The position numbers and the translations under genes were made by a program. DNA of 64,000 bases. Origin: Bradyrhizobium diazoefficiens. Lineage in GTDB: Bacteria; Pseudomonadota; Alphaproteobacteria; Rhizobiales; Xanthobacteraceae. Shown in pieces: positions 1-8,218 of the stretch. Under the pieces are notes generated by a model. That model did no database searches, was not told the DNA's origin, and saw only the letters and a list, made by a program, of their open reading frames with translations. The stretch lies in assembly GCF_016612535.1 (NCBI RefSeq), contig NZ_JAENXS010000005.1:62001-126000 (forward strand), written 5' to 3'. Each line of letters opens with the position of its first letter. The stretch's first letter is position 1.

Positions 1-599
1 GCCATCCTGGTCGTGAACGGCACGATCTCCTCGTTGAAGCGGCCCGCCTGCAACGCGGCGCCGACGCGGCGTTGGCACTCGAGGCTGTATTCGTCCTGCT
101 TGTGGCGGCCGATCTTGTAGCGCTCGGCGACGACCTCAGCGGTATCGAGCATAGACATGTACATTTCCGGCTTCATCGCCATCAGTTCGTCGTCGACGGC
201 GTGGAATTTGTTCATATGCTCGTTCTGCACGAGGCTGATCGACTCGATGCCGCCGCCGATCGCGACCTCGACACCGTCGAGCATCACCGAGCGTGCAGCC
301 ACCGCGATGGCCTGGAGGCCGGAGGCGCATTGCCGGTCGATGGTGGTGCCGGCGACCGTCACCGGCAAGCCAGCGCGGATCGCGCCCTTGCGCGCCACGT
401 TCATCACCATGGTGCCCTGTTGCATCGCGCAACCCATGACTACGTCTTCCACCTCATCAGGCGCGACGCCGGCGCGCTTCACCGCCTCGGCCATCACGTG
501 CCCCGCCATGGTCGGGCCGTCGGTATTGTTGAGCGCGCCGCGGTAGGCTTTGCCGACAGCCGTCCGCGCGGTGGAAACGATTACTGCTTCAGTCGTCAT
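1..599 (-). CDS. Acetyl-CoA acyltransferase (thiolase), N-terminal part
   Basis: This gene is cut by the left edge of the window; about 199 N-terminal residues are visible. It starts MTTEAVIVSTARTAVGKAYR, the usual thiolase opening, and carries the nucleophile motif DRQCASGLQAIA with the acyl-accepting cysteine near residue 91. Thiolases cleave 3-ketoacyl-CoA with CoA, the last step of a beta-oxidation round. Only 14 nt separate it from the acyl-CoA dehydrogenase gene upstream, so it is the last visible gene of a four-gene leftward operon (SDR, two acyl-CoA dehydrogenases, thiolase). The C-terminal catalytic His and Cys lie outside the window, so activity cannot be judged. The family call is secure; the substrate is unknown. 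Confidence 0.93.
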   Translation of the reverse strand, partial: MTTEAVIVSTARTAVGKAYRGALNNTDGPTMAGHVMAEAVKRAGVAPDEVEDVVMGCAMQQGTMVMNVARKGAIRAGLPVTVAGTTIDRQCASGLQAIAVAARSVMLDGVEVAIGGGIESISLVQNEHMNKFHAVDDELMAMKPEMYMSMLDTAEVVAERYKIGRHKQDEYSLECQRRVGAALQAGRFNEEIVPFTTRM

Positions 600-613
600 G
601 CCTGCCTCGCTGC

Positions 614-1744
614 TTACGCGGCCGTGTCCAGCTGCGCGTAACGCAGCACATGGAACGCGGGATCGCCGAACTGGATGTTGATGGAGGAGAGTCGCTTGAA
701 ATAGTGCCCGACGCTGAGCTCCTCGGTCATTCCCATGCCGCCGTGAAGCTGCACCGCCTGATCGGCGACGAACTTGCCGGCATAGCCGATCTTCGACTTG
801 GCACCGGAGGCGAGCCGCGACAGGCTGGCATCGCCGCCGCTGAGGCTGAGGCTCAAATGCTGCATCAGGGAGAGCGCCTCCTGATGGGCGATGAACATGT
901 CGACCATCCGATGCTGCAGCACCTGGAAGGAGCCGATGGTGGTGCCGAACTGCTTGCGCGTCTTCGAATATTCCAGGGTCGCCGAGTTCAGCTCACCGAT
1001 GGCGCCGACGGCTTCCGCGCAGAGTGCGCCGATGGCGCGGTCTCGGCACGCTTCCAGCGCGGCAACGCCCTCGCCTTGTGCGCCCAGCAATTGGCCGCGG
1101 ACGTCGCGCAGGCTGACTTCGGCGGCCCGGCGACTGTCGATGGTCTTGAAGCTCTGGAGATCGACGCCGGTCGCGCGGCGATCGACCACGAACAGACTGA
1201 CGCCACCGCGCTCCCGGTCGTCGCCCGAGGTCCGCGCCGAGACGATCAGATAGTCCGCCCAGGGCGCGGCGATCACCATGATCTTCGCGCCGGTCAGGAT
1301 GTAGTCGCTCCCCTCGCACCGCGCCCGGGTCGTGACATTGGCCAGATCGAAACGTGATGCCTTCTCTGTCCAGGCCAGGGTCCAGATCTTCGAGCCCTCG
1401 ATGATTTCAGGGATGAAGCTTTTCTGCTGCTCCGGCGTGCCCACATGCTCGATCAATCCGCCGGCCAGCACCACCGTCTCGATGAACGGCTCGACCACGA
1501 GGTGGCGGCCGAACTCATGCATGACGATCATGGTCGAGAGCGGACCGCCGCCGAGACCGCCGGCGCTCTCAGAGAACGGCGCGGCAAGCAAGCCAAGCTC
1601 GGCGAAAGCGTCCCATTGCTTCCGGCTGAAGCCCTCCTCGCTTGCCACGATCTTACGGCGCGCCTCGAAATCGTATTGGTCGCGCAGCAGGCGCTGGACG
1701 CTGGATCGCAGCAATTCCTGCTCTTCCGTGAACTGAATATCCAT
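614..1744 (-). CDS. Acyl-CoA dehydrogenase, short subunit (376 aa)
   Basis: The protein has the acyl-CoA dehydrogenase fold order: N-terminal helical domain (MDIQFTEEQELLRSSVQRLLRD), middle beta domain (WTLAWTEKASRFD) and C-terminal FAD-binding helical domain with RKQFGTTIGSFQVLQHRMVD and QLHGGMGMTEE. The family oxidises acyl-CoA at C2-C3 with FAD. The start is supported by GGGAGGA 5' of the ATG. It lies 23 nt after a second, sequence-divergent acyl-CoA dehydrogenase gene. Adjacent unequal pairs of this kind are known from the heteromeric FadE enzymes that act on steroid side chains and ring acids, so an alpha2beta2 enzyme with its neighbour is a reasonable inference, not shown here. Confidence 0.93.
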   Translation of the reverse strand: MDIQFTEEQELLRSSVQRLLRDQYDFEARRKIVASEEGFSRKQWDAFAELGLLAAPFSESAGGLGGGPLSTMIVMHEFGRHLVVEPFIETVVLAGGLIEHVGTPEQQKSFIPEIIEGSKIWTLAWTEKASRFDLANVTTRARCEGSDYILTGAKIMVIAAPWADYLIVSARTSGDDRERGGVSLFVVDRRATGVDLQSFKTIDSRRAAEVSLRDVRGQLLGAQGEGVAALEACRDRAIGALCAEAVGAIGELNSATLEYSKTRKQFGTTIGSFQVLQHRMVDMFIAHQEALSLMQHLSLSLSGGDASLSRLASGAKSKIGYAGKFVADQAVQLHGGMGMTEELSVGHYFKRLSSINIQFGDPAFHVLRYAQLDTAA

Positions 1745-1767
1745 CCGATCCTCCCGATCCGCCGTGG

Positions 1768-2949
1768 CTAGAGCCCGAGCACGGCCTTGGCGATGATGTT
1801 TCGCTGGATCTCGTTGGATCCGCCGTAGATGCTGAGCTTGCGCGCGTTCAGATATTTCTCCGACGCGGTATGGCCGTAGTCGGGGCCGGGCATGAAGCGG
1901 TTGGCGCTGACCGGATGCTCGCGGATGGCAAGGCCGTAATTGCCGATCGCGCGATGGGTGAGCTCGGTGACATTCTGAAATATCTCGGTACCGCGGATCT
2001 TGAACAGCGAAGCCGCCGGACCTGGATCAATGCCCCGCGCCATTTGGGCGACGACGCGCAGCTCCGTCGCCTCCAACGCCAGCACGTCGAGCTCGATGCG
2101 GGCAATGTCGCGCAGGAATTCGAGATGGGCGGGATCGTCGGCCGGTATCTCGGCCCTCACGATTTGCTTCAGCTTGTTGATGTAACGGGTGGACCGGCCG
2201 ATGCCGGCCATGCTGGTGCGCTCGTTGCCGAGCAGGAACTTAGCGTAGGTCCAGCCCTTGTTCTCCTCGCCGACCAGGTTCTCGGCGGGCACGCGGACGT
2301 TTTCGAGGAAGACGTCGTTGACCTCATGGCTGCCGTCGATCGTGATGATCGGCCGCACGGTGACGCCGGGCGACTTCATGTCGATCAGCAGGAAGGAGAT
2401 GCCGGATTGCGGCTTCGCGGACGGATCGGTGCGCACGAGGCAGAAGATCCAGTCCGCATGCTGCGCCAGCGTGGTCCAGGTCTTGTGACCGTTGACGATG
2501 TAGTGGTCGCCGTCACGCACCGCCTTGGTTCTGACGGTCGCGAGGTCCGAGCCCGAGCCCGGCTCCGAATAGCCCTGGCACCACCAATCCTCGCCGGACA
2601 GAATCCGCGGCAGAAACTTCTTCTTCTGCGCCTCGTTGCCGAACGTATAGATCACCGGCCCAACCATGGTGACGCTGAAGGCGAGCGGCGGCAGCGTGCC
2701 GGCGCGAGAGGTTTCCTGCTCGAAGACGAAGCGCTGCGTGACGGACCAGCCCGGGCCGCCATACTCCTTGGGCCAGAGCGGCGCGATCCAACCCTTCTTG
2801 TAGAGAATCCGGTGCCAGAGCAGCGACTGCTCCTTGGTCAGGTCGGTCTCCGGATTGGGAACGCGCATCTCCGGCGGATAGTTCTCCGCAATGAAAGTGC
2901 GCACCTCGTCACGGAACGCGGCATCCTCGGGGGAAAGCTTGAGCTCCAT
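1768..2949 (-). CDS. Acyl-CoA dehydrogenase, long subunit (393 aa)
   Basis: The start chosen is MELKLSPEDAAFRDEVRTF, which matches the family's usual N-terminus; the frame stays open about 30 codons upstream but that part has no family character. Motifs include the FAD and substrate loop WCQGYSEPGSGSDLA, the WTTLAQHADW strand and the C-terminal IYGGSNEIQRNIIAKAVLGL. The family transfers hydride from acyl-CoA to FAD and passes electrons to ETF. The gene sits 15 nt downstream of the SDR gene and 23 nt upstream of the shorter acyl-CoA dehydrogenase, within one leftward operon. The pairing suggests joint action on a bulky or cyclic acyl-CoA; the real substrate is unknown. Confidence 0.93.
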   Translation of the reverse strand: MELKLSPEDAAFRDEVRTFIAENYPPEMRVPNPETDLTKEQSLLWHRILYKKGWIAPLWPKEYGGPGWSVTQRFVFEQETSRAGTLPPLAFSVTMVGPVIYTFGNEAQKKKFLPRILSGEDWWCQGYSEPGSGSDLATVRTKAVRDGDHYIVNGHKTWTTLAQHADWIFCLVRTDPSAKPQSGISFLLIDMKSPGVTVRPIITIDGSHEVNDVFLENVRVPAENLVGEENKGWTYAKFLLGNERTSMAGIGRSTRYINKLKQIVRAEIPADDPAHLEFLRDIARIELDVLALEATELRVVAQMARGIDPGPAASLFKIRGTEIFQNVTELTHRAIGNYGLAIREHPVSANRFMPGPDYGHTASEKYLNARKLSIYGGSNEIQRNIIAKAVLGL

Positions 2950-2963
2950 CGTGGCAGGCTCCG

Positions 2964-3701
2964 CTACCACTTCTCGCCGAAGGGACGGATCTCCATCTCG
3001 AACGTCCACGCGCTTTTCGGCTGCTGGTAGAGCTGCCAATAGGATGCGGCAACGGAGGACGGCGGCATCAAGGCGTCCGGATCATCCAGCGCGTTCGGCC
3101 CGAGAGCCTCCAGCCGGCGCTGCCGAACCCATTCGGTATCCACGCCAGAATCGATGATGAGATGCGCGACGTGAATATTTTTCGGGCCAAGCTCGCGTGC
3201 CATTGCTTGCGCGACCGCGCGAAGGCCAAACTTGGCGCTTGCGAAAGCTGCATAACCGCTGCCGCCCCGGAGCGAGGCGGTCGCCCCCGTAAAGAAGATG
3301 TTGCCGCCCCCGCGCGGCAGCATGAGGCGGGCTGCCTCGCGACCGGCCAGAAAGCCGGAATAGCAGGCCATTTCCCAGACCTTGCGGAAAACGCGTTCTG
3401 TGGTTTCCAGGATCGGGAAGTTGACGTTCGCCCCGATGTTGAAGATGCAGACCTCCAGCGGCGCGTGCCTGTCCGCATCGTTCAGGAAGGAGATGATTTC
3501 GTCTTCATTACGAGCGTCGAGAGAACGGGCGTGGATTTCTCCGCCGGCAGCCTCGACATCCCTCACGAGCGGGGCCAGCTTTTCGCCGTTACGGCGGCCG
3601 GCGAAGACCGTGAATCCCTCTGCCGCAAATTTTTTGGCGATCTCGCCGCCGATGAAATCGCCGGCGCCGATCACGGCCGCGGTTGCGTTTCTCTTTTGCA
3701 A
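2964..3701 (-). CDS. SDR-family protein without the catalytic tyrosine (paralog 1)
   Basis: This 245 aa Rossmann protein has an N-terminal nucleotide-binding glycine motif (VIGAGDFIGG), the DAR stretch and FFTGATAS where SDRs carry the catalytic serine strand. At the YxxxK position it reads F-A-S-A-K (F153, K157), so the proton-donating tyrosine is replaced by phenylalanine. It is first in the leftward operon with two acyl-CoA dehydrogenases and the thiolase, where a 3-hydroxyacyl-CoA dehydrogenase would be expected. It is clearly paralogous to the divergent gene at 4050-4793, which has the same substitution. It may use another proton donor, act on an activated substrate, or have a non-redox role. 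The SDR fold is certain; the reaction is not. Confidence 0.88.
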   Translation of the reverse strand: MQKRNATAAVIGAGDFIGGEIAKKFAAEGFTVFAGRRNGEKLAPLVRDVEAAGGEIHARSLDARNEDEIISFLNDADRHAPLEVCIFNIGANVNFPILETTERVFRKVWEMACYSGFLAGREAARLMLPRGGGNIFFTGATASLRGGSGYAAFASAKFGLRAVAQAMARELGPKNIHVAHLIIDSGVDTEWVRQRRLEALGPNALDDPDALMPPSSVAASYWQLYQQPKSAWTFEMEIRPFGEKW

Positions 3702-3896
3702 GGCTCGTCTCCCGGTTGGGTTGGATCTGTTGAGCTATTCCGCCGAGCCCGGAGCGCCTGGCCCAATGCGGCGTTCGCCGGTCGTGAGCATATGGCCGCC
3801 TGCTATATCGGTCGCGCTTGTAAAGGTCGCCATTGCCAACCTCCCGGATATGAGCCCATGTCCTTTGCCGCAGCGCATTCATGGGTCCGATCTAAC

Positions 3897-3911
3897 GTTC
3901 TTTTTTAGAAC
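3897..3911. promoter_or_regulatory. Candidate operator, GTTCT-N5-AGAAC (site 1)
   Basis: This is a perfect 5-bp inverted repeat with spacer TTTTT, 196 nt upstream of the leftward SDR start. The same palindrome occurs at 4018, 7485 and 11528, each time upstream of a gene of the same cluster. The probable binder is the HxlR protein encoded at 7643; this is inference. Confidence 0.65.
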
Positions 3912-4017
3912 TCGTCAACCGCTAAATTTGTCGCTTTCGGCTTTGGCGCGAGAAAGCGGCAGCTAAGTTGCCCTTTCGACCGTTCTTTACAAAGCTGCAG
4001 AGAGCAATTACCAATAC

Positions 4018-4032
4018 GTTCTAAATAAGAAC
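4018..4032. promoter_or_regulatory. Candidate operator, GTTCT-N5-AGAAC (site 2)
   Basis: The arms extend to eight bases here (TACGTTCT / AGAACGTA, 4015-4035), making this the best copy in the window. It ends 15-18 nt before the ATG of the SDR gene at 4050, a position where a bound protein would block transcription or initiation. Confidence 0.7.
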
Positions 4033-4049
4033 GTACTTGAGGAAAACGC

Positions 4050-4793
4050 ATGGTCGAGAGCCGCGGCGTGGCAATCCTGGTGGGCGCAGGCGATGCGATC
4101 GGCGCAGCCGTCGCGCGGCGCTTTGCGAAGGGCGGCTATACGGTTTGCATCTGCCGGCGCGACGCCGCCAAATCGCAGGGGCTTGTGGATGAACTGACTG
4201 ACGCCGGCTGTCGAATCCACGCCTTCAGTGTCGATGCGCGTCAAGAGGCCGAGGTCCAGAAGCTCTTTTCGGACATCGACAGCAATATCGGACCGATCGA
4301 GGTCTGCCTTTTCAATGCCGGGTCCAACGTCAACAAGCCCCTCCTGGACACCACGGAGAAGTTGTTCTTCAAGGCCTGGGAGCTTGCCTGCTATGCCGGC
4401 TTCCTCGTGGGCCGCGAAGCCGCGCGGGTCATGCTGCCGCGCGGGCGCGGCACCATCTTCTTTACTGGCGCGACGGCCAGCATTCGCGGCGGCAAGGGCT
4501 TTGCCGCGTTTTCCTCGGCGAAATTCGGACTTCGCGCGGTGGCCCAGGCCATGGCGCGCGAGCTTGGGCCAAAGAATATCCACGTCGTCCATCTCATCAT
4601 CGACGCCGGCGTCGATAGCGACGCGATCCATCAGCGCATGAAGGCGGCAAAGGGGATCGAGGCGAGCGAGATCCCGCCGGACAGCCTGACCAAGACCTCC
4701 TCAATCGCAGACGCCTATTGGTTCGCGCACCAGCAGTGCCGCGACGGCTGGACCCATGAACTCGATCTTCGCCCGTCGGTGGAGAAATGGTGA
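4050..4793 (+). CDS. SDR-family protein without the catalytic tyrosine (paralog 2)
   Basis: This 247 aa protein is a close paralog of the divergent SDR at 2964-3701: both share FFTGATAS, SAKFGLRAVAQAMARELGPKN and the C-terminal EKW. Its cofactor motif is LVGAGDAIG. The YxxxK position reads F-S-S-A-K (F154, K158), so the catalytic tyrosine is missing here too. The start follows a GAGGAAAA Shine-Dalgarno-like stretch and lies directly behind operator site 2. Its stop overlaps the start of the GST gene (ATGA). Two diverging copies with the same lost residue suggest a conserved special chemistry rather than decay. A heteromeric pair is possible. Confidence 0.88.
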   Translation: MVESRGVAILVGAGDAIGAAVARRFAKGGYTVCICRRDAAKSQGLVDELTDAGCRIHAFSVDARQEAEVQKLFSDIDSNIGPIEVCLFNAGSNVNKPLLDTTEKLFFKAWELACYAGFLVGREAARVMLPRGRGTIFFTGATASIRGGKGFAAFSSAKFGLRAVAQAMARELGPKNIHVVHLIIDAGVDSDAIHQRMKAAKGIEASEIPPDSLTKTSSIADAYWFAHQQCRDGWTHELDLRPSVEKW

Positions 4794-5470
4794 TGAGCCC
4801 GACACCCGATCTCACGCTGTGGGGCGCCGGCACCAGCCGCACCATCCGTGCGCACTGGGCGATGCACGAGCTTGGCTTATCCTATAAGGCCAAGCCCATT
4901 GGGCCGCGCACAGGCGAGACCAAGACGGCCGAATATACCAGGCTCAATCCCCGCCAGAAGATTCCGCTGTTGCAGGACGGCGACTTCTGCATCGGGGAAA
5001 GCGCCGCGATCGTCGCCTATCTGTCGCGGATGTATTCCACGCCGGAACGCTCGCTGATTCCGGACGCCGCCCGTGACTATGCCGCATGGCTCGAATGGTG
5101 CTTTTTTATCGTGGCTGAACTCGATTCGACGAGCCTGTATGTCATGCGCCGTCACCGGGCGGACGCACTGGGACACATCTATGGCGTTGCGCCTGAGGTC
5201 GTCGCTCAAGCCGCAGACTATTTCCGCGGGCAGCTGCGCCACGTCGAAGTCGCCTTGGCTGACGGCCGGCCGTTTCTCATGGGCGAGCGCTTCAGCAGCG
5301 CGGATATCCTCCTGACAACGTGCCTCGACTGGGCCATCGCTTACGGCGTCGGCATTTGCGACAATGCGCGGCCCTACCTCGAACGTATTCAGCAGCGGGG
5401 GGCCTATCAGCGAGCGGTCGCAGCAAATGCTCCGGTCGCTCCCATTGCGGCGGCGCCGGCAAAGGCCTGA
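4793..5470 (+). CDS. Glutathione S-transferase family protein (225 aa)
   Basis: The N-terminal thioredoxin-like domain reads LTLWGAGTSRTIRAHWAMHELGL and carries the cis-Pro/ESAAI glutathione-binding motif (QKIPLLQDG, IGESAAIVAYL); an alpha-helical C-terminal domain follows. I chose the ATG at 4793, which overlaps the SDR stop as ATGA and has GGAG eight bases upstream, over the ATG at 4787, which leaves no room for the Shine-Dalgarno. It is translationally coupled to the SDR gene. With the glutathione-kappa-like isomerase at 6777 it suggests a glutathione-dependent step in the pathway, such as isomerisation, ether cleavage or conjugation. Substrate unknown. Confidence 0.88.
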   Translation: MSPTPDLTLWGAGTSRTIRAHWAMHELGLSYKAKPIGPRTGETKTAEYTRLNPRQKIPLLQDGDFCIGESAAIVAYLSRMYSTPERSLIPDAARDYAAWLEWCFFIVAELDSTSLYVMRRHRADALGHIYGVAPEVVAQAADYFRGQLRHVEVALADGRPFLMGERFSSADILLTTCLDWAIAYGVGICDNARPYLERIQQRGAYQRAVAANAPVAPIAAAPAKA

Positions 5471-5501
5471 AGAGCCGCCGGCCGCCGACGAGGGCCGTTG
5501 A

Positions 5502-6707
5502 TTAAACGGCCACGCGCACGGCGCGCTCGGCAATCATCTTGTCGATGGCGGCATCGTCATAGCCGAGATCGCGCAGCACCTCGCGCGAGTGCTCGCCGAC
5601 CCGGGGCGCGGGCCCGCCAATCGCGGCCTGGTTGACATCGAACCGGGCTGCCGGCTTGGGCTGCCGCACCCGGCCGACCTTCGGCTGGTCGAATTCGGTG
5701 ATGAGGCCGCGCGCGACGACCTGTTCATTGTGGATGATCTCGCCCCGCCGCAGGATCGGCGCGCAAGGCACATCTGCGGCGTCCAGGCGCTCCAGCCACT
5801 CGGCCGTCGTATGCTGGCTGATATATTCCGCCATCTTGTTGATCCGCGCGGTGGCATTGACCGAACGCGTCGCCGGCGTTGCGAAGCGGAGATCCTTGGC
5901 AAGTTCGGGATCGCCGCAAGCGCGGCAAAAACCCTGCCATTCGGAATCGGAGATGGTGCCCGCGGTGATATAGCCGTCGCTGGTCTTGAACACGAGATCC
6001 GGCCGGTCGTTCGGATCGGCGGCGGCCGCCTCGGCGCCGACCACGGTGTATTGCATCATCCCTTCCGGCCACAGATAGGAGATCATCGCATCCAGCATCG
6101 CCACCTGGATATGATCGCCCTGCCCCGTCTTCTCGCGTGCATACAGTGCCGCCGCCACCGCCTGCGCGGTGAACACCGCGGTGGTCTTGTCGCAGACGAT
6201 GGTGCGGATCATCTGTGGCCGGTTCGTCACCGGCTGCGACTGGATGTCGGCGAAGCCGGAGAGTCCCTGAACGATCGGATCATAGACGCGCTTCTTGACA
6301 TATGGACCGGTATCGCCGACGCCGCTGATCGAGACGTAGATCAGGCGCGGATGGAGCTGGCGCAGCTCCTGAACGCCGAGACCAAGACGTTCCATGGTCC
6401 CTGGCCGGAAATTCTGCACCAGGACATCGGCCTGCGCGACCAGCCGGGTGAGCACCTCGCGCCCCGCCGCACTCTTGACGTCGATCGACAGCGAGCGCTT
6501 TCCTCGATTCGAGGAGATGAACAGCGCGGAGAACTCGCCTTCCTTGTCGATGGTGGCACGGCTGCGGCGGGTAATGTCGCCGCCGATCGGCTCGATTTTC
6601 AGCACGTCGGCGCCCTGATCCGCCAGAAACATGGTCGCGAATGGACCCGACACAACGCCGGTCAAATCGAGCACCCGAACGCCGTGAAGTGGACCGGGCA
6701 TGGGCAT
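5502..6707 (-). CDS. CaiB/BaiF-family (class III) CoA-transferase
   Basis: The 401 aa length is normal for the family. It opens GPLHGVRVLDLTGVVSGPFATMFLADQGADVLKIEP, shows NRGKRSLSIDVK and NFRPGTMERLGLG, and carries a conserved aspartate (D173 in IVCDKTTAVFTAQAVAAAL) at the position of the acyl-anhydride-forming residue. Family members move CoA between carboxylic acids. It is the second gene of a leftward unit behind the isomerase gene (70 nt gap) and could activate the pathway acid by exchange with succinyl-CoA or acetyl-CoA, in parallel with the ligase at 8219. Donor and acceptor cannot be read from sequence. Confidence 0.92.
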   Translation of the reverse strand: MPMPGPLHGVRVLDLTGVVSGPFATMFLADQGADVLKIEPIGGDITRRSRATIDKEGEFSALFISSNRGKRSLSIDVKSAAGREVLTRLVAQADVLVQNFRPGTMERLGLGVQELRQLHPRLIYVSISGVGDTGPYVKKRVYDPIVQGLSGFADIQSQPVTNRPQMIRTIVCDKTTAVFTAQAVAAALYAREKTGQGDHIQVAMLDAMISYLWPEGMMQYTVVGAEAAAADPNDRPDLVFKTSDGYITAGTISDSEWQGFCRACGDPELAKDLRFATPATRSVNATARINKMAEYISQHTTAEWLERLDAADVPCAPILRRGEIIHNEQVVARGLITEFDQPKVGRVRQPKPAARFDVNQAAIGGPAPRVGEHSREVLRDLGYDDAAIDKMIAERAVRVAV

Positions 6708-6776
6708 TCTCCCTGATTTTGCTTTTGTTCTCGAACCGCGAGCGTCTTTCGCCAGTCGCCGGACGATCGGCGCTCG

Positions 6777-7409
6777 TCAGGCCGACTTGGGAACGGGCTG
6801 TCTGGTTTGCTCGACGATGGACTCCTCGACGTCGCGGAGCTGGTCCTTGCCGAAGAACATCTCCTTGCCAACGAAGAACGTCGGAGAGCCGAATGCTCCC
6901 CGGCTGACGGCATCGTTGGTCAGATCGATCAGCCGTTTCTTGACGTCATCCTGCTGTGCGCGCGCCATCAGCCGGTCGACATCGATGCCCGAGGAGATAA
7001 ACGCGCTGCGAAAGATTTCGAGGTCGTCCATCTTTTTCGGCTCTTCCCACATATGATGATAGGCGGCGCGAAAATAGGGCTCGAACGTGCCCTCGAACTG
7101 GGCGGCGACAGCGCCGCGCATCAGCATCAAGGTGTTGACCGGAAAGAAGGGATTCTGGTGAAATTTCGTGATGTTGTGGCGTCGGATGAAGCGCTGGGTC
7201 TCCAGCGCCTGATATTCCGGCTTGTTCTTGATCCCGCGAAGAGAATCGAACGGCGACATGTTGCCGGTCGCTTTGTAAATTCCGCCCAGCAGGACCGGGA
7301 CGTAGGTGAACTTCACGCCGCTGCGCTGCTCAATGCCCGGAATGGCCGTTTCGGCCAGGTAGGCGTTCGGACTACCGAAATCGAATTGGAATTCAACCTT
7401 CAAGGTCAT
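6777..7409 (-). CDS. 2-hydroxychromene-2-carboxylate isomerase-like (DsbA/kappa-GST fold)
   Basis: The 210 aa protein starts MTLKVEFQFDFGSPNAYLAE, the opening of the HCCA isomerase/kappa-class GST family, with S13 at the glutathione-thiol-contacting position. It keeps the family's FGSPTFFVGKEMFFGKDQL C-terminal signature. Characterised members (NahD) interconvert 2-hydroxychromene-2-carboxylate and o-hydroxybenzylidenepyruvate with glutathione during naphthalene breakdown. It heads the leftward unit with the CaiB/BaiF gene and is divergent from the HxlR regulator, with operator site 3 between them. The fold call is firm; a naphthalene-type substrate is only suggested. Confidence 0.87.
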   Translation of the reverse strand: MTLKVEFQFDFGSPNAYLAETAIPGIEQRSGVKFTYVPVLLGGIYKATGNMSPFDSLRGIKNKPEYQALETQRFIRRHNITKFHQNPFFPVNTLMLMRGAVAAQFEGTFEPYFRAAYHHMWEEPKKMDDLEIFRSAFISSGIDVDRLMARAQQDDVKKRLIDLTNDAVSRGAFGSPTFFVGKEMFFGKDQLRDVEESIVEQTRQPVPKSA

Positions 7410-7484
7410 CGCGGCTTCTCCCGGAGATCGTATGGCGGTCCCTCGCGATCCACTCGCCAGCGACCCATTTTCCTCTAGCGTATA

Positions 7485-7499
7485 GTTCTAAAATAGAAC
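7485..7499. promoter_or_regulatory. Candidate operator, GTTCT-N5-AGAAC (site 3)
   Basis: The spacer is AAAAT and the arms extend by one base (AGTTCT / AGAACT, 7484-7500). It lies 76 nt upstream of the isomerase start and 144 nt upstream of the HxlR start, so it fits both target control and autoregulation. Confidence 0.65.
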
Positions 7500-7642
7500 T
7501 GTCAAATATGTCTGTACTCCGCTGGTTTCCGTTGTCCCGAGGGGTATTGTTTGGAATTTAGTACCTATCTAGAATGCAAGAGACGGCGCTGGCCTCTGTG
7601 GCGATTCGAAACGGCCCATGCCGGCACGACTGGAGTGTGTGG

Positions 7643-8176
7643 ATGAAGTGGAAAGAACTCGAGGAAGAGCCGTGCTCGATGGCCCGGACCATCGGCGTGA
7701 TCGGCGATCGCTGGACGCTCCTGATCTTGCGTGAGTGCTTCCTGCGCACGCGCCGCTTCGAGGGATTCCAGTCGGCGCTGGGAATCACACGGCACTTGCT
7801 CGCCGAGCGGCTGAAAAAACTGGTTCGGCAGGGCATCCTGCGCCGCATTCCGTACCAGGAATCGCCCAAGCGCCACGAATATATCCTGACTCAGAAGGGC
7901 CTCGACCTCTATCCGATCATGATGGCGATCGTGCATTGGGGTGATACTCATATGGTCGACGAGCGCGGCCGCCCCTTGCTGCACCAGCACCGCAAATGCG
8001 GAAAGGACTTCGATCCGGTCATGGTGTGCTCCGAATGCGGCGAGCCGCTGTCGGCCAAGGAGGTTCACACTCACCCGGGGCCGGGTGCCCGCGGCGGCCT
8101 GATTGAGAAAAGCGCGCCGGAGACCGGAAAGACGCCGGAGAGCAGGAAGACAAAGGCACGCTCACGCGCCGCTTGA
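7643..8176 (+). CDS. HxlR-family transcriptional regulator
   Basis: The 177 aa protein has the HxlR winged-helix: EEPCSMARTIGVIGDRWTLL, then the recognition region FQSALGITRHLLAERLKKL and the wing RRIPYQESPKRHEYILTQKG. The start chosen (ATG 7643, MKWKELEEEPCS) has GGAG seven bases upstream and matches where the family begins; an ATG at 7574 has no ribosome site. The tail adds about 70 residues, including H-x3-CG...C-x2-CG (HRKCGKDF, VCSECGEP), a possible small metal-binding knuckle or effector domain. It sits among the units carrying the GTTCT-N5-AGAAC palindrome and is the best candidate for their regulator. HxlR proteins often sense small electrophiles or aromatics. Confidence 0.9.
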   Translation: MKWKELEEEPCSMARTIGVIGDRWTLLILRECFLRTRRFEGFQSALGITRHLLAERLKKLVRQGILRRIPYQESPKRHEYILTQKGLDLYPIMMAIVHWGDTHMVDERGRPLLHQHRKCGKDFDPVMVCSECGEPLSAKEVHTHPGPGARGGLIEKSAPETGKTPESRKTKARSRAA

Positions 8177-8218
8177 GACGGCAGCGCCGGCATGCCGCAA
8201 GTAACGCTGAACTCGCCG

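Larger units (their letters stand above)
3702..4049. promoter_or_regulatory. Divergent promoter region between the two SDR operons
   Basis: There is no gene in these 348 nt. The region holds two copies of the palindrome GTTCT-N5-AGAAC (3897-3911 and 4018-4032) and a lone GTTCT half site at 3982-3986. The right part is noticeably AT-richer than the flanking genes. The layout suits shared control of the leftward SDR/ACAD/thiolase operon and the rightward SDR/GST operon. Confidence 0.7.
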
